Below, one piece after another: positions 41,365 to 51,961 of a stretch of 64,000 bases of DNA. The notes beneath the pieces were generated by a model. It made no database searches. It was not told the origin of the DNA and saw nothing but the letters and a program-made list of their open reading frames with translations. This DNA comes from Micromonospora kangleipakensis. Lineage in GTDB: Bacteria > Actinomycetota > Actinomycetes > Mycobacteriales > Micromonosporaceae. The number at the start of each line of letters is the position of its first letter. Position 1 is the stretch's first letter. A program made the position numbers and the translations under genes. The stretch covers positions 310,001 through 374,000 of the forward strand of contig NZ_SHLD01000001.1 in the NCBI RefSeq assembly GCF_004217615.1, read 5' to 3'.

Positions 41365-41386
41365 GTTGCTGTCAGCGTTGCTGTCA
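41365..41386. repeat. tandem GTTGCTGTCA repeats beside int
   Basis: GTTGCTGTCA occurs at 41365-41374 and 41377-41386, between the integrase stop and the att core, and again at 11141-11150 and 11335-11344. This is the expected position for integrase arm-binding sites. Confidence 0.5.
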
Positions 41387-41426
41387 TCCGGCCTTCTCGC
41401 GGCGGCCACCGCCACGAAACGCCTGA

Positions 41427-41477
41427 TGGAATTGGAGCCCCCGGCCGGGGTCGAACCGGCGACATCTCGCTTACAAG
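41427..41477. repeat. right attachment site (attR) within tRNA-Thr
   Basis: 51-bp direct repeat of 11191-11241 with one mismatch (41450 versus 11214). It covers 6 bp outside the tRNA and the tRNA 3' end to the anticodon loop, so integration leaves the tRNA intact here. Confidence 0.85.
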
Positions 41478-41509
41478 GCGAGTGCTCTGGCCAGCTGAGC
41501 TACAGGGGC
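41433..41509 (-). tRNA. tRNA-Thr (anticodon TGT)
   Basis: The cloverleaf folds fully. Acceptor GCCCCTG pairs with CGGGGGC, followed by T and an encoded CCA. The anticodon arm CTCGC-CTTGTAA-GCGAG reads TGT, and the T-arm is GCCGG-TTCGACC-CCGGC. The D-arm is AGCTCAGCTGGCCAGAGC. Its 3' half is the integration site of the element to the left. Confidence 0.95.
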
Positions 41510-41874
41510 GAGCGGTGCCGTCGTCAGCATAGCGACTGGCGTCCGAATTTCCCGCTCGGCAGGCCTCCCGAGCATGGGAAACGTCAACTTCCCGACCCCC
41601 GACACCGACGGATCGACGCCGGAAGCCGCCCAGTACCGGTGAGGTTGATGCCCGGGAGTGCCCGCGTGACCGGAATGCGCAATGCCGTCCGTCCCAACGG
41701 CTGCCCCTCGTCTTGGCAGGGTCGGAAAACCCGTTTACCGTGCAGTGCACGGACGACGGTCCGGCTGGCCTCGGCTGCCCGGGCAACGCCCGCTGGCCGG
41801 CACCGTACGGCGCCGGTCGCTCCTTCACTCGGATCGTCCGGCACGTTCCTGCCGGTGAAAGGAAGCGCTTCACC
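41510..41874. other. intergenic region upstream of the sugar ABC ATPase
   Basis: 365 bp between the tRNA and the ATPase. It holds a short palindrome at 41738-41752 and the GAAAGGA ribosome site of the ATPase. No further gene is recognised. Confidence 0.4.
41738..41752. promoter_or_regulatory. short palindrome CCGTGCA-G-TGCACGG
   Basis: Perfect 7-bp arms, 120 bp upstream of the ABC ATPase start and after GTTTACC, which could be part of a promoter. Possible operator; no regulator is identified. Confidence 0.3.
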
Positions 41875-42966
<1,092 letters not shown>

Positions 42967-42978
42967 CGTACGCGACAA

Positions 42979-43014
42979 GAGAGGGGCGGTCCGCTTCGGC
43001 GGACCGCCCCTCTC
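42979..43014 (+). terminator. strong hairpin terminator after the ABC ATPase
   Basis: Perfect 16-bp stem (GAGAGGGGCGGTCCGC and its complement) with a TTCG tetraloop, 12 bp after the stop codon. No long T-run, as is common in actinomycetes. Confidence 0.9.
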
Positions 43015-43144
43015 GTCGTACCGGGGTGCCGCCGGCGGCGCTCCTGCTACCTGGGAGCCACGGGAGAAGTGGCTCCTCGGGTTGATCCGGTACGGCCCAC
43101 TCCGCTCATAGCGTCACGGCAGCTTCCCGACCCGAGGAGATGCC

Positions 43145-43741
43145 ATGACCACCATGTCCGACCCCGCCACCCGCCAGCCGTCACCGCGCTCCCGGGCGTA
43201 CCGGACGGCCCGCCTCGCCGGCCGCAGCCTGGCCTACTGCGCGGCGCTGGCCCCGGTCGCCTTCGTCGCGTTGGTGGCCGCCCCGCTGGGCCGGTCCGAC
43301 ACCGCCGCCGCACGGTGGCGGGCTCTGCGCACCGGGCTGCTCGGGGCGCCACCGGTCGCCGGCCCCGGACGGCGACCGGGCCCGGTCGCCGTCGCCGGCC
43401 ACGGAGTGCTGAGCCTGCTGCTCGGCGTCGCGGCCCTGGTGCCGCTCGGCGTCGAACTGCTGATGGTGCTGCGTGGCGTCCTGTACGGCATCGTCGACCC
43501 CGGTCCGTACACGAACTCGTGGGGCGGCCCGACCCGGGCCGGCGCGTGGCTGGCGCACTTCCTCGTCGGCCTGCCGCTGGCCGCCGCCGGCCTGGCCGCG
43601 CTGGTCGGGATCGCCGCCGTGCACCAGCGCCTGACCCGGGGCCTGGACGGGGCGCGGCCCGCGCCCTGGCTGATCCCGGTCACGCTGCTGATCGCGCTGG
43701 CCGGGGCGCTGCTCTTCGTCGCCTGGACCCACCAGATCTAG
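43145..43741 (+). CDS. hypothetical membrane protein
   Basis: 198 residues from ATG 43145, with GAGGAGA upstream. Four hydrophobic segments are visible (SLAYCAALAPVAFVALVAAPLG; GVLSLLLGVAALVPLGVELLMVL; FLVGLPLAAAGLAALVGIAAV; WLIPVTLLIALAGALLFVAW), with YGIVDPGPYTNSWGGPTRAGAW in the main outside loop. The pattern resembles membrane anchors found next to sensor domains in actinomycetes, but no catalytic region is present. Between two strong terminators, so transcribed on its own. Confidence 0.75.
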   Translation: MTTMSDPATRQPSPRSRAYRTARLAGRSLAYCAALAPVAFVALVAAPLGRSDTAAARWRALRTGLLGAPPVAGPGRRPGPVAVAGHGVLSLLLGVAALVPLGVELLMVLRGVLYGIVDPGPYTNSWGGPTRAGAWLAHFLVGLPLAAAGLAALVGIAAVHQRLTRGLDGARPAPWLIPVTLLIALAGALLFVAWTHQI

Positions 43742-43748
43742 GAACGCG

Positions 43749-43795
43749 GAGAGGCCCCTGCCACCACCGCCGACGCGGCAGGGCAGGGGCCTCTC
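43749..43795. terminator. bidirectional terminator between convergent genes
   Basis: GAGAGGCCCCTGCC pairs perfectly with GGCAGGGGCCTCTC. It lies between the membrane-protein stop (43741) and the rlmB stop (43804), serving both. Confidence 0.85.
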
Positions 43796-43803
43796 CTACG
43801 TGC

Positions 43804-44930
43804 TCAGAGTTCCTGGGCGCGGCGGCGGGCGACCTCGGCGAGGGTGACCGCGGCGGCGACGCTGGCGTTGAGCGACTCGACCTCGGAGATCATCGGGATG
43901 CTGACGGTCAGGTCGCAGGTCTCCCCGACCAGCCGGGACAGCCCGCGCCCCTCGGAGCCGACCACCACCACCAGCGGCCCGACCGCGGCCTCAAGGTCGT
44001 AGAGGTCGGTGTCGCCGTCGGCGTCCAGGCCGACCACCATGAAGCCGGCGTCCTTGCAGGCCTTGAGCGCCCGGGTCAGGTTGGTGACCTGGCCGACCGG
44101 CACCCGCGCGGCCGCGCCGGCGCTGGTCCGCCAGGCGGTCGCGGTGATCCCGGCGGCCCGCCGCTCGGGTACGAAGACACCCTGCGCGCCGAACGCGGCG
44201 GCGGACCGGATCACCGCGCCGAGGTTGCGCGGGTCGGTGACCCCGTCCAGCGCGACGAGCAGCGGGGCGGGCTGCTCCAGCGCGGCCGCCATCATGTCCT
44301 CGAACGGCTCGTACGCGAACGGCGGCACCTGCAGGCCGACGCCCTGGTGCAGCACGCCTCCGGTCATCCGGTCCAGCTCGGCGCGGCTGATCTCCAGGAT
44401 CGCGATGCCCCGGTCGGCGGCCGTCCGGATGATCTCGTTGATCCGGTCGTCCATGTCGATGCCCTGAGCCGTGTAGAGGGCGGTCGCCGGCACCTGGGCG
44501 CGCAGCGCCTCCAGCACCGGGTTGCGACCGACCAGCAGCTCCGGGCTGTCCTTGGCGGGGTTGGACTTGCGGCCCGGCGCGACCCGCGGGCCGGAGCGGC
44601 CGGTGGGCTTGCCGCCCCGGCCGCCGGCGCCCCGGGCCGCCGGGACGCCCCGACCGCCGCCCTTGCCCCAGGTGGTGTCCTTGCTGCCCGGCTGGCCGAT
44701 CTTGGGGGCCCGCCCCTCCTCGGCCGCCGCGCGGCGCTCCTTGTCCTGCTTCCAGGCGGTGCGCTGGGGCAGCTTCTCGGTGCCCGAGTACGCCTTGTGC
44801 CAGGGTCGCTCGTCGGCGGGCAGGGTCTTGCCCCGGCCGGCGAGGGAGTCCTTGTTCTTGCCGCCGGAGCCCTTCGGGGCGCCTGCCTTCGGGCTCAGTC
44901 GCCGGCCACGGCGCTGCGAGTTGCCGGCCA

Positions 44931-44931
<1 letters not shown>
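43804..44931 (-). CDS. rlmB: 23S rRNA (guanosine 2251-2'-O)-methyltransferase RlmB-type
   Basis: 375 residues. A long basic, low-complexity N terminus ([20 protein letters not shown]..., about 130 residues) typical of actinobacterial homologues precedes the substrate-binding domain ([22 protein letters not shown]). The SpoU/TrmH knot follows: [38 protein letters not shown] and [22 protein letters not shown]. It methylates the ribose of G2251 in 23S rRNA. The ATG overlaps the cysS stop by one base, the common cysS-rlmB operon. Confidence 0.95.
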
Positions 44932-46349
<1,418 letters not shown>

Positions 46350-46409
46350 GCAAGGGTAGCCGTCCGTGCATTTCGAGGTTGGCGGGAGCCGGGTCGTACG
46401 CTGCGTGCT

Positions 46410-47111
46410 GTGGACACGTCGGCACGCGCGGGTGAGCCGCTGACCCGGCCCGGGGAAACGGCGGCCGGTCCCGCCGCGCGCGGCGGTGAGACGGCGCAGA
46501 CGCTGGACCGGGGGCTGCGCCTGCTGCACCTGGTCGCCGACGCCCCCGGCGGGCTGACCGTCACCGAGGCGGCGAACCGGCTGGGCATCGGCCGGGCCGC
46601 CGTCTACCGGCTGGTCGGCGCGCTGACCGGGCACGGCATGCTGCGCCGGGACGGCGACGGCCGGCTACGCCTCGGCGCCGGGGTGCTGCACCTGGCCCGG
46701 CGGGCGCAGCCACTGCTCGCCGAGGGGGCGCTGCCCGCGCTGCGCCGACTGGCCGAGCAGGCCGGTGCGACCGCGCACCTCACCGTGGTCGAGGGCGGCG
46801 AGGGGGTCGCCCTGGCGGTGGTGGAGCCGAGCTGGACGTCGTTCCATGTGGCATACCGGGCCGGGTCCCGCCATCCGCTGGAACGCGGGGCGGCGGGGCG
46901 GGCCATCCTGGCCGGGCGGTCGGGCGCCGCCGGCCCGCTGAGCACCAGCGGGGAGCTGCAGTCCGGGGCGTACGGGGTGGCCGCGCCGGTGCTCGGGGTG
47001 CCCGGGCTGGAGGCGAGCGTCGGGGTGGTGTCGTTGGCCCCGCTGGACGTCGACGTGGTGGGCGCCCAGGTGGCCGCCGCCGCCACGGCCATCGCCGCCG
47101 CCCTCTCCTGA
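46410..47111 (+). CDS. IclR family transcriptional regulator
   Basis: 233 residues from GTG 46410. The N-terminal winged helix (TLDRGLRLLHLVADAPGGLTVTEAANRLGIGRAAVYRLVGALTGHG, described by its parts) is followed by an effector domain, LPALRRLAEQAGATAHLTVVEGGEG and HPLERGAAGRAILAG. The GAF-like domain is slightly short. It is divergent from cysS by 60 bp and convergent with the subtilase. The regulated pathway is not evident from neighbours. Confidence 0.85.
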   Translation: MDTSARAGEPLTRPGETAAGPAARGGETAQTLDRGLRLLHLVADAPGGLTVTEAANRLGIGRAAVYRLVGALTGHGMLRRDGDGRLRLGAGVLHLARRAQPLLAEGALPALRRLAEQAGATAHLTVVEGGEGVALAVVEPSWTSFHVAYRAGSRHPLERGAAGRAILAGRSGAAGPLSTSGELQSGAYGVAAPVLGVPGLEASVGVVSLAPLDVDVVGAQVAAAATAIAAALS

Positions 47112-47143
47112 CGGGCCGGCCGAGCCGAGCAGCGCACACGCGA

Positions 47144-47174
47144 GGGCCCGGGCGACCGACGGTCACCCGGGCCC
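47144..47174. terminator. bidirectional terminator between IclR and subtilase genes
   Basis: GGGCCCGGGCGACC pairs with GGTCACCCGGGCCC (one mismatch) across a short loop. It lies 32 bp past the IclR stop and 19 bp from the subtilase stop. Confidence 0.8.
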
Positions 47175-47192
47175 GCACGGTGGTGCCGGCTG

Positions 47193-48872
47193 TCACATGG
47201 GGGTGGTCACCGCGGCGTACGCGTCGACGATCCCGTACCCGTAGAAGCCGTTGAACTCCTCGCCCCCCTCGCAGTAGGCGTTGAACTGGCCACTGCGGTC
47301 CTCGCGCTGGTACGTCTGCGTCCGCGGCTGCGGGCAGGCGTGCTCGTCGGCGGTGGCGTAGAGGTGGCTCTCCACCGCGTCCGGCGCGAGCCCGAACCCG
47401 CCCTGGGTCGCGCTGCCGAACCGGCTGACGATCAGCGATGCGACGCCGGCGGCGTGCGGCGACGCCATCGACGTGCCCTGCAGGTAGGTGTAGTAACCGC
47501 ACGTACCGGTGGCGGTGCACTGCTTGAAGACGAAGGTCTGGGCGTCCGGCACGACGTTGCCGTTCTCGTCGACCGAGCCCTCCTCCTGCAGCACCTTCTT
47601 GGGGTAGCTGGAGAGGATCATGTTGGCGTCGGTGCGGTAGGCGTCGGTCCCGTAGCCGTCGCGGAACCAGCCGCCCGGCGCAGCGACCGAGATCTGCTCG
47701 GTGCCGTAGTTGGAGTAGTCGGCCTTACGGCCCGACGGGCCGACCGACGAGACGCCGATCACGTGCGGCCCTTCCGCCGGCAGGTCGAGGCAGGTGTCGT
47801 TGTCGATCGGCCGGTGGTACGGCGCGGGGCCGTAGTCCGGGCTGCTGGTGTCGACGCGGGGCTTGCCGAGGTCCTCGTGGTTGTTGCCGAGGGCACCGAC
47901 GAGCGTGACGCCGTGGTCGTGCGCGTAGTTGAGCGCCCGCTTCATCGCCGTGATGATGGCCCGCTGCTCCGCCCGGGCCTCCGGCGAGTCGGTCGGGTTG
48001 TTGGTGCAGTTGTAGAGCCACGGGTCGACGTAGAACGACATGTTGACGACGTCGAGGCCCTTGTCGCCGGCGTGGACCAGCGCGTTGACGACCGGGTCGA
48101 GGAAGAAGTACCCCGAGTCCTGGCCACCCTTGAGCTCGACCAGGGTGACGCCCGGCGCGACGCCGGAGACCCCGAAGCCGTTGGCGGCCGCGCCGACGGT
48201 GCCGGCGACGTGCGTGCCGTGCCCGCCGTCGTCGGTGCCGACCGGGTCGAGACAGCTCGCGACCTCGCACGCACCGTCGATGTCAGTCATGTCCGGCGCG
48301 AAGTTCTTCGACAGCGACCAGCCGAAGTTGGGCGCGATGTCCGGGTTGCTGGCGTCGATACCAGTGTCGAGGATGCCAACCTTGACGGTCGACCTGCCGT
48401 CCTCGACGGCGCGGGCCCGGTCGGCGTGGATCATCGACAGGCCCCACAGCTTGTCGTCGAGCGGGTCGAGGCCGGTGGGACCCTTCGCCAGTTCGATACT
48501 GCCCTTGGTCTTCGCGGCGGTCGCCAGGTTTTCGCGCTCGACCTTGTCGAGGTCGGCCCGCGGTGCGTAGCCGACGGCTTTCCGCTGCGCCGCGCCGACC
48601 AGAGAGCCGCTGCCGGCGACCCTGCTGGCGAAGTCGGCACGGTTGCTGACCACGCGGAACATGCCGACGCTGTTCGTGCTGGAGACCACCGTTCCGCCTG
48701 CGGCCTTGATGGCGGCGATCGCCGTGCTGGCGGAGACACCGTCCTTCGCCACCACGGTGAAGGTCCGGGTGCTGGTCGGCCCGGCGTTGGCCGGTGCGAC
48801 CAGACCGGTCACCGTGAGTGCCAGCGCGGCCGCGATCGCGACCCCGCCGGCGGTGAAGCGCTTGCTCACCAC
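47193..48872 (-). CDS. secreted S8 family serine protease (subtilase)
   Basis: 559 residues from GTG 48872. A signal peptide (SKRFTAGGVAIAAALALTVTG, cleavage near ANA-G) and an I9-like propeptide (FTVVAKDGVSASTAIAAIKAA) precede the peptidase domain. The catalytic triad is Asp in KVGILDTGID, His in GHGTHVAGTVG and Ser in GTSMASPHAAGVASL, with oxyanion Asn in GALGNNH. The C terminus ends shortly after the catalytic domain without a P/Homo B domain. Cys pairs suggest disulfides outside the cell. A degradative extracellular protease. Confidence 0.95.
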   Translation of the reverse strand: MVSKRFTAGGVAIAAALALTVTGLVAPANAGPTSTRTFTVVAKDGVSASTAIAAIKAAGGTVVSSTNSVGMFRVVSNRADFASRVAGSGSLVGAAQRKAVGYAPRADLDKVERENLATAAKTKGSIELAKGPTGLDPLDDKLWGLSMIHADRARAVEDGRSTVKVGILDTGIDASNPDIAPNFGWSLSKNFAPDMTDIDGACEVASCLDPVGTDDGGHGTHVAGTVGAAANGFGVSGVAPGVTLVELKGGQDSGYFFLDPVVNALVHAGDKGLDVVNMSFYVDPWLYNCTNNPTDSPEARAEQRAIITAMKRALNYAHDHGVTLVGALGNNHEDLGKPRVDTSSPDYGPAPYHRPIDNDTCLDLPAEGPHVIGVSSVGPSGRKADYSNYGTEQISVAAPGGWFRDGYGTDAYRTDANMILSSYPKKVLQEEGSVDENGNVVPDAQTFVFKQCTATGTCGYYTYLQGTSMASPHAAGVASLIVSRFGSATQGGFGLAPDAVESHLYATADEHACPQPRTQTYQREDRSGQFNAYCEGGEEFNGFYGYGIVDAYAAVTTPM

Positions 48873-48959
48873 ATCAGATCCTCTCGTTGAGGGACGTGGC
48901 AGCCATCACATAACACCAGAGCTGATTTACGCCAGACAACCGTCCGGAATAGACCTCAA

Positions 48960-49700
48960 TCAGGCATTCGTCGGTTCCAGCTTGACCAGCGCGTCCGACA
49001 GTTCGGCCAGGGTGGACACCTCGGCGTCCGGCGAGAGACCGGCCGGACGGGGCAGTCCGAGCCGGTTGAGCCAGACCGCCCGCAGTCCGGCCCGTTGCGG
49101 CGCGACCACGTCGTGCTCCGGCGAGTCACCCACGTACACGATCCGCTCGGCGGGCACCCCGGCCGCCGCCACCACCGCGGCGTAGAACTCGGGCGCCGGC
49201 TTCTTCGGCAGACCGTTCTCGTGCGCGTACAGCTCGAAGGCGAACTCGCCGGCGAGCCCGCAGCGTTCGGCGCGGCTGTTGCCGTTGGTGGCGAAGCCGA
49301 GCAGGTGGCGCCGCCGCAACGCGGCGAGCGCCGGCAGCGCGTCGGGGAACGGTCGGGTCAGCGCGAAGCGCCGGGCGAAGAAGAGGGCGGCCATCTCGTC
49401 CAGGTGCTCGTCGAGCCCGGCCCGGGCGAGCGACCGGGCCAGCGCGGTCCGCCGGATCTCCTGCACGGGCGCGGCGCTGAGCGCGCCGAAGACGGCACCC
49501 CAGTCGGCCTCCAGGTCCGCGAGGCGGACCGCGGCCGCCGCCGGGGTCCGGCGCCGCATCTCCGCCAGTACGGCGACCAGCGCGCCGGTGACCGCCGGGC
49601 GCAGGTCGAGCAGGGTCTCGTCGGCGTCGAAGACGACGGCGGTCGGCGGGCCGGTGGGGCGCTCGCCGCCTTCCGCCGGCCCGGGTGGTGGCGTGCTCAC
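48960..49700 (-). CDS. HAD family hydrolase
   Basis: 246 residues from GTG 49700. HAD motifs: FDADETLLDL (I), GFATNGNS (II), the Lys of GLPKKPAPEFY (III) and YVGDSPEHDVVAPQRAG (IV). The cap region is helical (LADLEADWGAVFGALSAAP; LARSLARAGLDEHLDEMAALFF), the subclass I form. It probably dephosphorylates a small phosphorylated metabolite; substrate is unknown. It overlaps the upstream transporter stop by 4 bp (GTGA), so the two are co-transcribed. Confidence 0.9.
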   Translation of the reverse strand: MSTPPPGPAEGGERPTGPPTAVVFDADETLLDLRPAVTGALVAVLAEMRRRTPAAAAVRLADLEADWGAVFGALSAAPVQEIRRTALARSLARAGLDEHLDEMAALFFARRFALTRPFPDALPALAALRRRHLLGFATNGNSRAERCGLAGEFAFELYAHENGLPKKPAPEFYAAVVAAAGVPAERIVYVGDSPEHDVVAPQRAGLRAVWLNRLGLPRPAGLSPDAEVSTLAELSDALVKLEPTNA

Positions 49701-50662
49701 CGCTCGGTGGCCAGGGCCGGCTCGGCCGGGTGCCCGGGTCGCGCCGGCTCGGGCGTCGCGCGCAGCTCGTCGACGCGGACCAGGGCGACGCCGGCAACGA
49801 TCAGCGCGCCACCGGCGAGCTGGACGACGGTCGGCAGTTCGTTCAGCACCAGCCAGGCGATGAGCACCGCGAACATCACCTCGGTCAACCCGACGAACGA
49901 CGACAGCCGCGCCCCGAGCAGCCGCGCCCCGGCGATCCCGGTGAGGTACGCGACGACCGCGGCGATCAGCGACAGGCCGGCGATGGGCACCAGCCAGCTC
50001 ATCCGGTGCCCGGCGAAGCTGACGTCGGCGAGGCCGGCCCGCAGCGGCAGCACCCCGACCGCGCCGAGCAGGAGCAGGACCAGGGCGCCGACGGCCATGC
50101 CACCGCTGGCCATCACCACCGACGGCAGTCGGTCGTCGACCCGGCCGGCAATCACGAAGTAGCCGGCCAGCCCGACCCCGGCGCCCAGTCCCCAGAGCAC
50201 GCCGACCGGATCGAGCCGGCTGGCGCCGGTCAGATCCAGCACGAACACCAGCCCGCACAGGGCGGTCACCGATCCCGCCACGGTCAGCGCCCGGGGTCGC
50301 TGGCCGTGGACCAGCCACATCCAGCCGACCACGAGGACGATGCCCAGGTACTCCAGCAGCAGCGCGACGCCGACCGGCAGGTAGCGGACCGCGTTGAAGA
50401 AGCACGCCTGGGCGAGGGCCACGCCGAGCAGTCCGAACACGACGACGGTGCCGGCGTTGCGGCGAAGCACGTCCCACCGGCCGCGCAGGGCCAGGAGGGC
50501 CGGCACGGCGAGGACCAGCGCGGCGATGCCGACCCGGGCCACCACCACCGCCTCGGCCGACCAGTCCCCGGTGATCAGTGGGCGGGCGAAGGTGCCCGAG
50601 GTGGCGAAGGTGAGAGCGGAGAGCAACGCCAGGCCGAGGCCGACTCCGGGCCGTTCACGCAT
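49697..50662 (-). CDS. EamA (DMT) family transporter
   Basis: 321 residues with ten predicted transmembrane helices in two EamA repeats. Examples are GLGLALLSALTFATSGTFARPL in the first repeat and GVLWGLGAGVGLAGYFVIAG in the second; FFNAVRYLPVGVALLLEYLGIVLVVGW is the conserved helix 4-5 region. It exports small metabolites such as amino acids in well-studied members. It is divergent from the CGNR-type regulator, 86 bp apart, which probably controls it, and is coupled to the HAD gene. Confidence 0.9.
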   Translation of the reverse strand: MRERPGVGLGLALLSALTFATSGTFARPLITGDWSAEAVVVARVGIAALVLAVPALLALRGRWDVLRRNAGTVVVFGLLGVALAQACFFNAVRYLPVGVALLLEYLGIVLVVGWMWLVHGQRPRALTVAGSVTALCGLVFVLDLTGASRLDPVGVLWGLGAGVGLAGYFVIAGRVDDRLPSVVMASGGMAVGALVLLLLGAVGVLPLRAGLADVSFAGHRMSWLVPIAGLSLIAAVVAYLTGIAGARLLGARLSSFVGLTEVMFAVLIAWLVLNELPTVVQLAGGALIVAGVALVRVDELRATPEPARPGHPAEPALATER

Positions 50663-50748
50663 CGGTACGCTCCTTGGCCCGCCGGCCGGTCATGAGTCAA
50701 ATGGGGTTACGCTCATGACGCTAGGCCGGCACCCTGACAGGAGTCAAG

Positions 50749-51294
50749 TTGCTCTTCGCCCATGACACCGAAAGCGCCCTGACCGCCACGGCGGCGCTGG
50801 TCAACACCGTCGGCCCCGACCTGGAGGGGCTGCCCGACGTGGCCGCCCTGGACGAGTTCTTCACCGCGCACTCCTGGACCGGCCGGCACGAGCACACCGA
50901 GGCGGAGCTGAGCTCGGTCCGCGCCCTCCGGCCCCGGCTGCGCCGGCTCTGGCACGCGGAGACCGACGAGGTGGTGGCGATCGTCAACGGGCTGCTCCGC
51001 GAGTCGAGCGCCCTGCCGCAGCTCATCCGGCACGACGACCAGCCGTACCACCTGCACGCCGTGCCGCGCGACGCGCCGCTGGCGACCCGGATGGCGGTCG
51101 AGGCGGCGATGGCGCTGGCCGACCTGGTCCGCAGCGGCGAGCTGAGCCGGCTGCGGATCTGCGACCACCCGGACTGCGACAACGTCCTGGTCGACCTGTC
51201 GAAGAACCGGTCCCGCCGGTTCTGCGACGCCGGCTGCGGCAACCGCGCCGCCGTCACCGCCTACCGGGCCCGCAAGGCGGCCGGCCGCTCGTGA
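50749..51294 (+). CDS. CGNR zinc-finger/ABATE domain regulator
   Basis: 181 residues from TTG 50749 with ACAGGAG upstream. The N-terminal ABATE domain begins FAHDTESALTATAALVNT and continues ELSSVRALRPRLRRLW; the C-terminal CGNR finger has CDHPDCDNVLVDLSKNRS then FCDAGCGNRAAVTAYRAR. These stress-type regulators are usually divergent from a transporter, as here with EamA. The last 34 bp overlap the 3' end of the GNAT gene on the opposite strand. Confidence 0.85.
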   Translation: MLFAHDTESALTATAALVNTVGPDLEGLPDVAALDEFFTAHSWTGRHEHTEAELSSVRALRPRLRRLWHAETDEVVAIVNGLLRESSALPQLIRHDDQPYHLHAVPRDAPLATRMAVEAAMALADLVRSGELSRLRICDHPDCDNVLVDLSKNRSRRFCDAGCGNRAAVTAYRARKAAGRS

Positions 51295-51857
51295 CCGCCG
51301 GGACGCCAGTCCTCCCGGCGCAGCTCGTACTCCACCTCACCGTGCTCCGTCCCCGGGATCGGGTCGTCCCAGGTCAGGTGGAAGGTGCGGACGTACCGCA
51401 GGCCCGCCTTCGCCATCACCCGCCGCGACGCCACGTTGACCGCCATCGTCTCCGCCCAGACCCGCCGTACTCCCGCGGTCCCGAGGGCGTGCCGGACCAA
51501 CGCCCGCGAACCCTCGGTGGCCAGGCCCGACCCCCAGGCCGACCGGCGTAGCCGGTAACCCAGCTCGGCCTCCGTGCCGTCGTCGGAGGGGGTGAGCGCG
51601 AACCAGCCCAGAAATTGCCCGGTGACCCGGTCGAGCGCCGCCCAGCGGCCGAGGTCAGGATGGCGGTCGTACTGCGCGAGGGTCCGGGTCAGCTGCTCCC
51701 GGATGGTCTCGACCGGGGTCGGCCGGCCGTTGGTCAGGAAGCGCATGACCTCCGGGTCGCTGTCCAGCTCGACCAGGTGGCCCACGTCGTCCACGGTCAA
51801 CCGGCGCAGCCGCAGCCGCCCGGTCTCCAGCAGCACGCGGTCGTCGTCTCCGAGCAT
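51261..51857 (-). CDS. GNAT family N-acetyltransferase
   Basis: 198 residues from ATG 51857. RimJ/RimL-like pattern: LLETGRLRLRRLTVDDVGHLVEL, PDLGRWAALDRVTGQFLGWFAL, ELGYRLRRSAWGSGLATEGSRAL (acetyl-CoA loop) and VRRVWAETMAVNVASRRVMAKAGL. Probably acetylates a protein N terminus or small amine; substrate unknown. The C-terminal tail overlaps the CGNR gene tail. It is not the same as the GNAT in the IS481-ended cassette. Confidence 0.9.
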   Translation of the reverse strand: MLGDDDRVLLETGRLRLRRLTVDDVGHLVELDSDPEVMRFLTNGRPTPVETIREQLTRTLAQYDRHPDLGRWAALDRVTGQFLGWFALTPSDDGTEAELGYRLRRSAWGSGLATEGSRALVRHALGTAGVRRVWAETMAVNVASRRVMAKAGLRYVRTFHLTWDDPIPGTEHGEVEYELRREDWRPGGHERPAALRAR

Positions 51858-51961
51858 GGCCGGATGATGCCGCGCCGACGCCGGCCCGGCGAGGGAATAT
51901 CCGTCACTCCGTCGCACCGCCACCTCGGCAACGTGGCGTCGTCCGGCCGGCCGGGGCCCGG

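Larger units (their letters stand above)
11191..41477. mobile_element. AICE integrated in tRNA-Thr (30.2 kb between att repeats)
   Basis: Direct repeats 11191-11241 and 41427-41477 bound a unit with integrase, excisionase, RepSA-like initiator, FtsK-like transfer ATPase, Spd-like proteins and regulators at its right end. This is the minimal gene set of actinomycete integrative conjugative elements such as pSAM2. An internal att-like copy at 18865 suggests that 11.2-18.9 kb may be a separate, older unit, leaving an active-looking element of about 22.6 kb. Cargo includes defence-type genes and an IS21. Confidence 0.8.
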
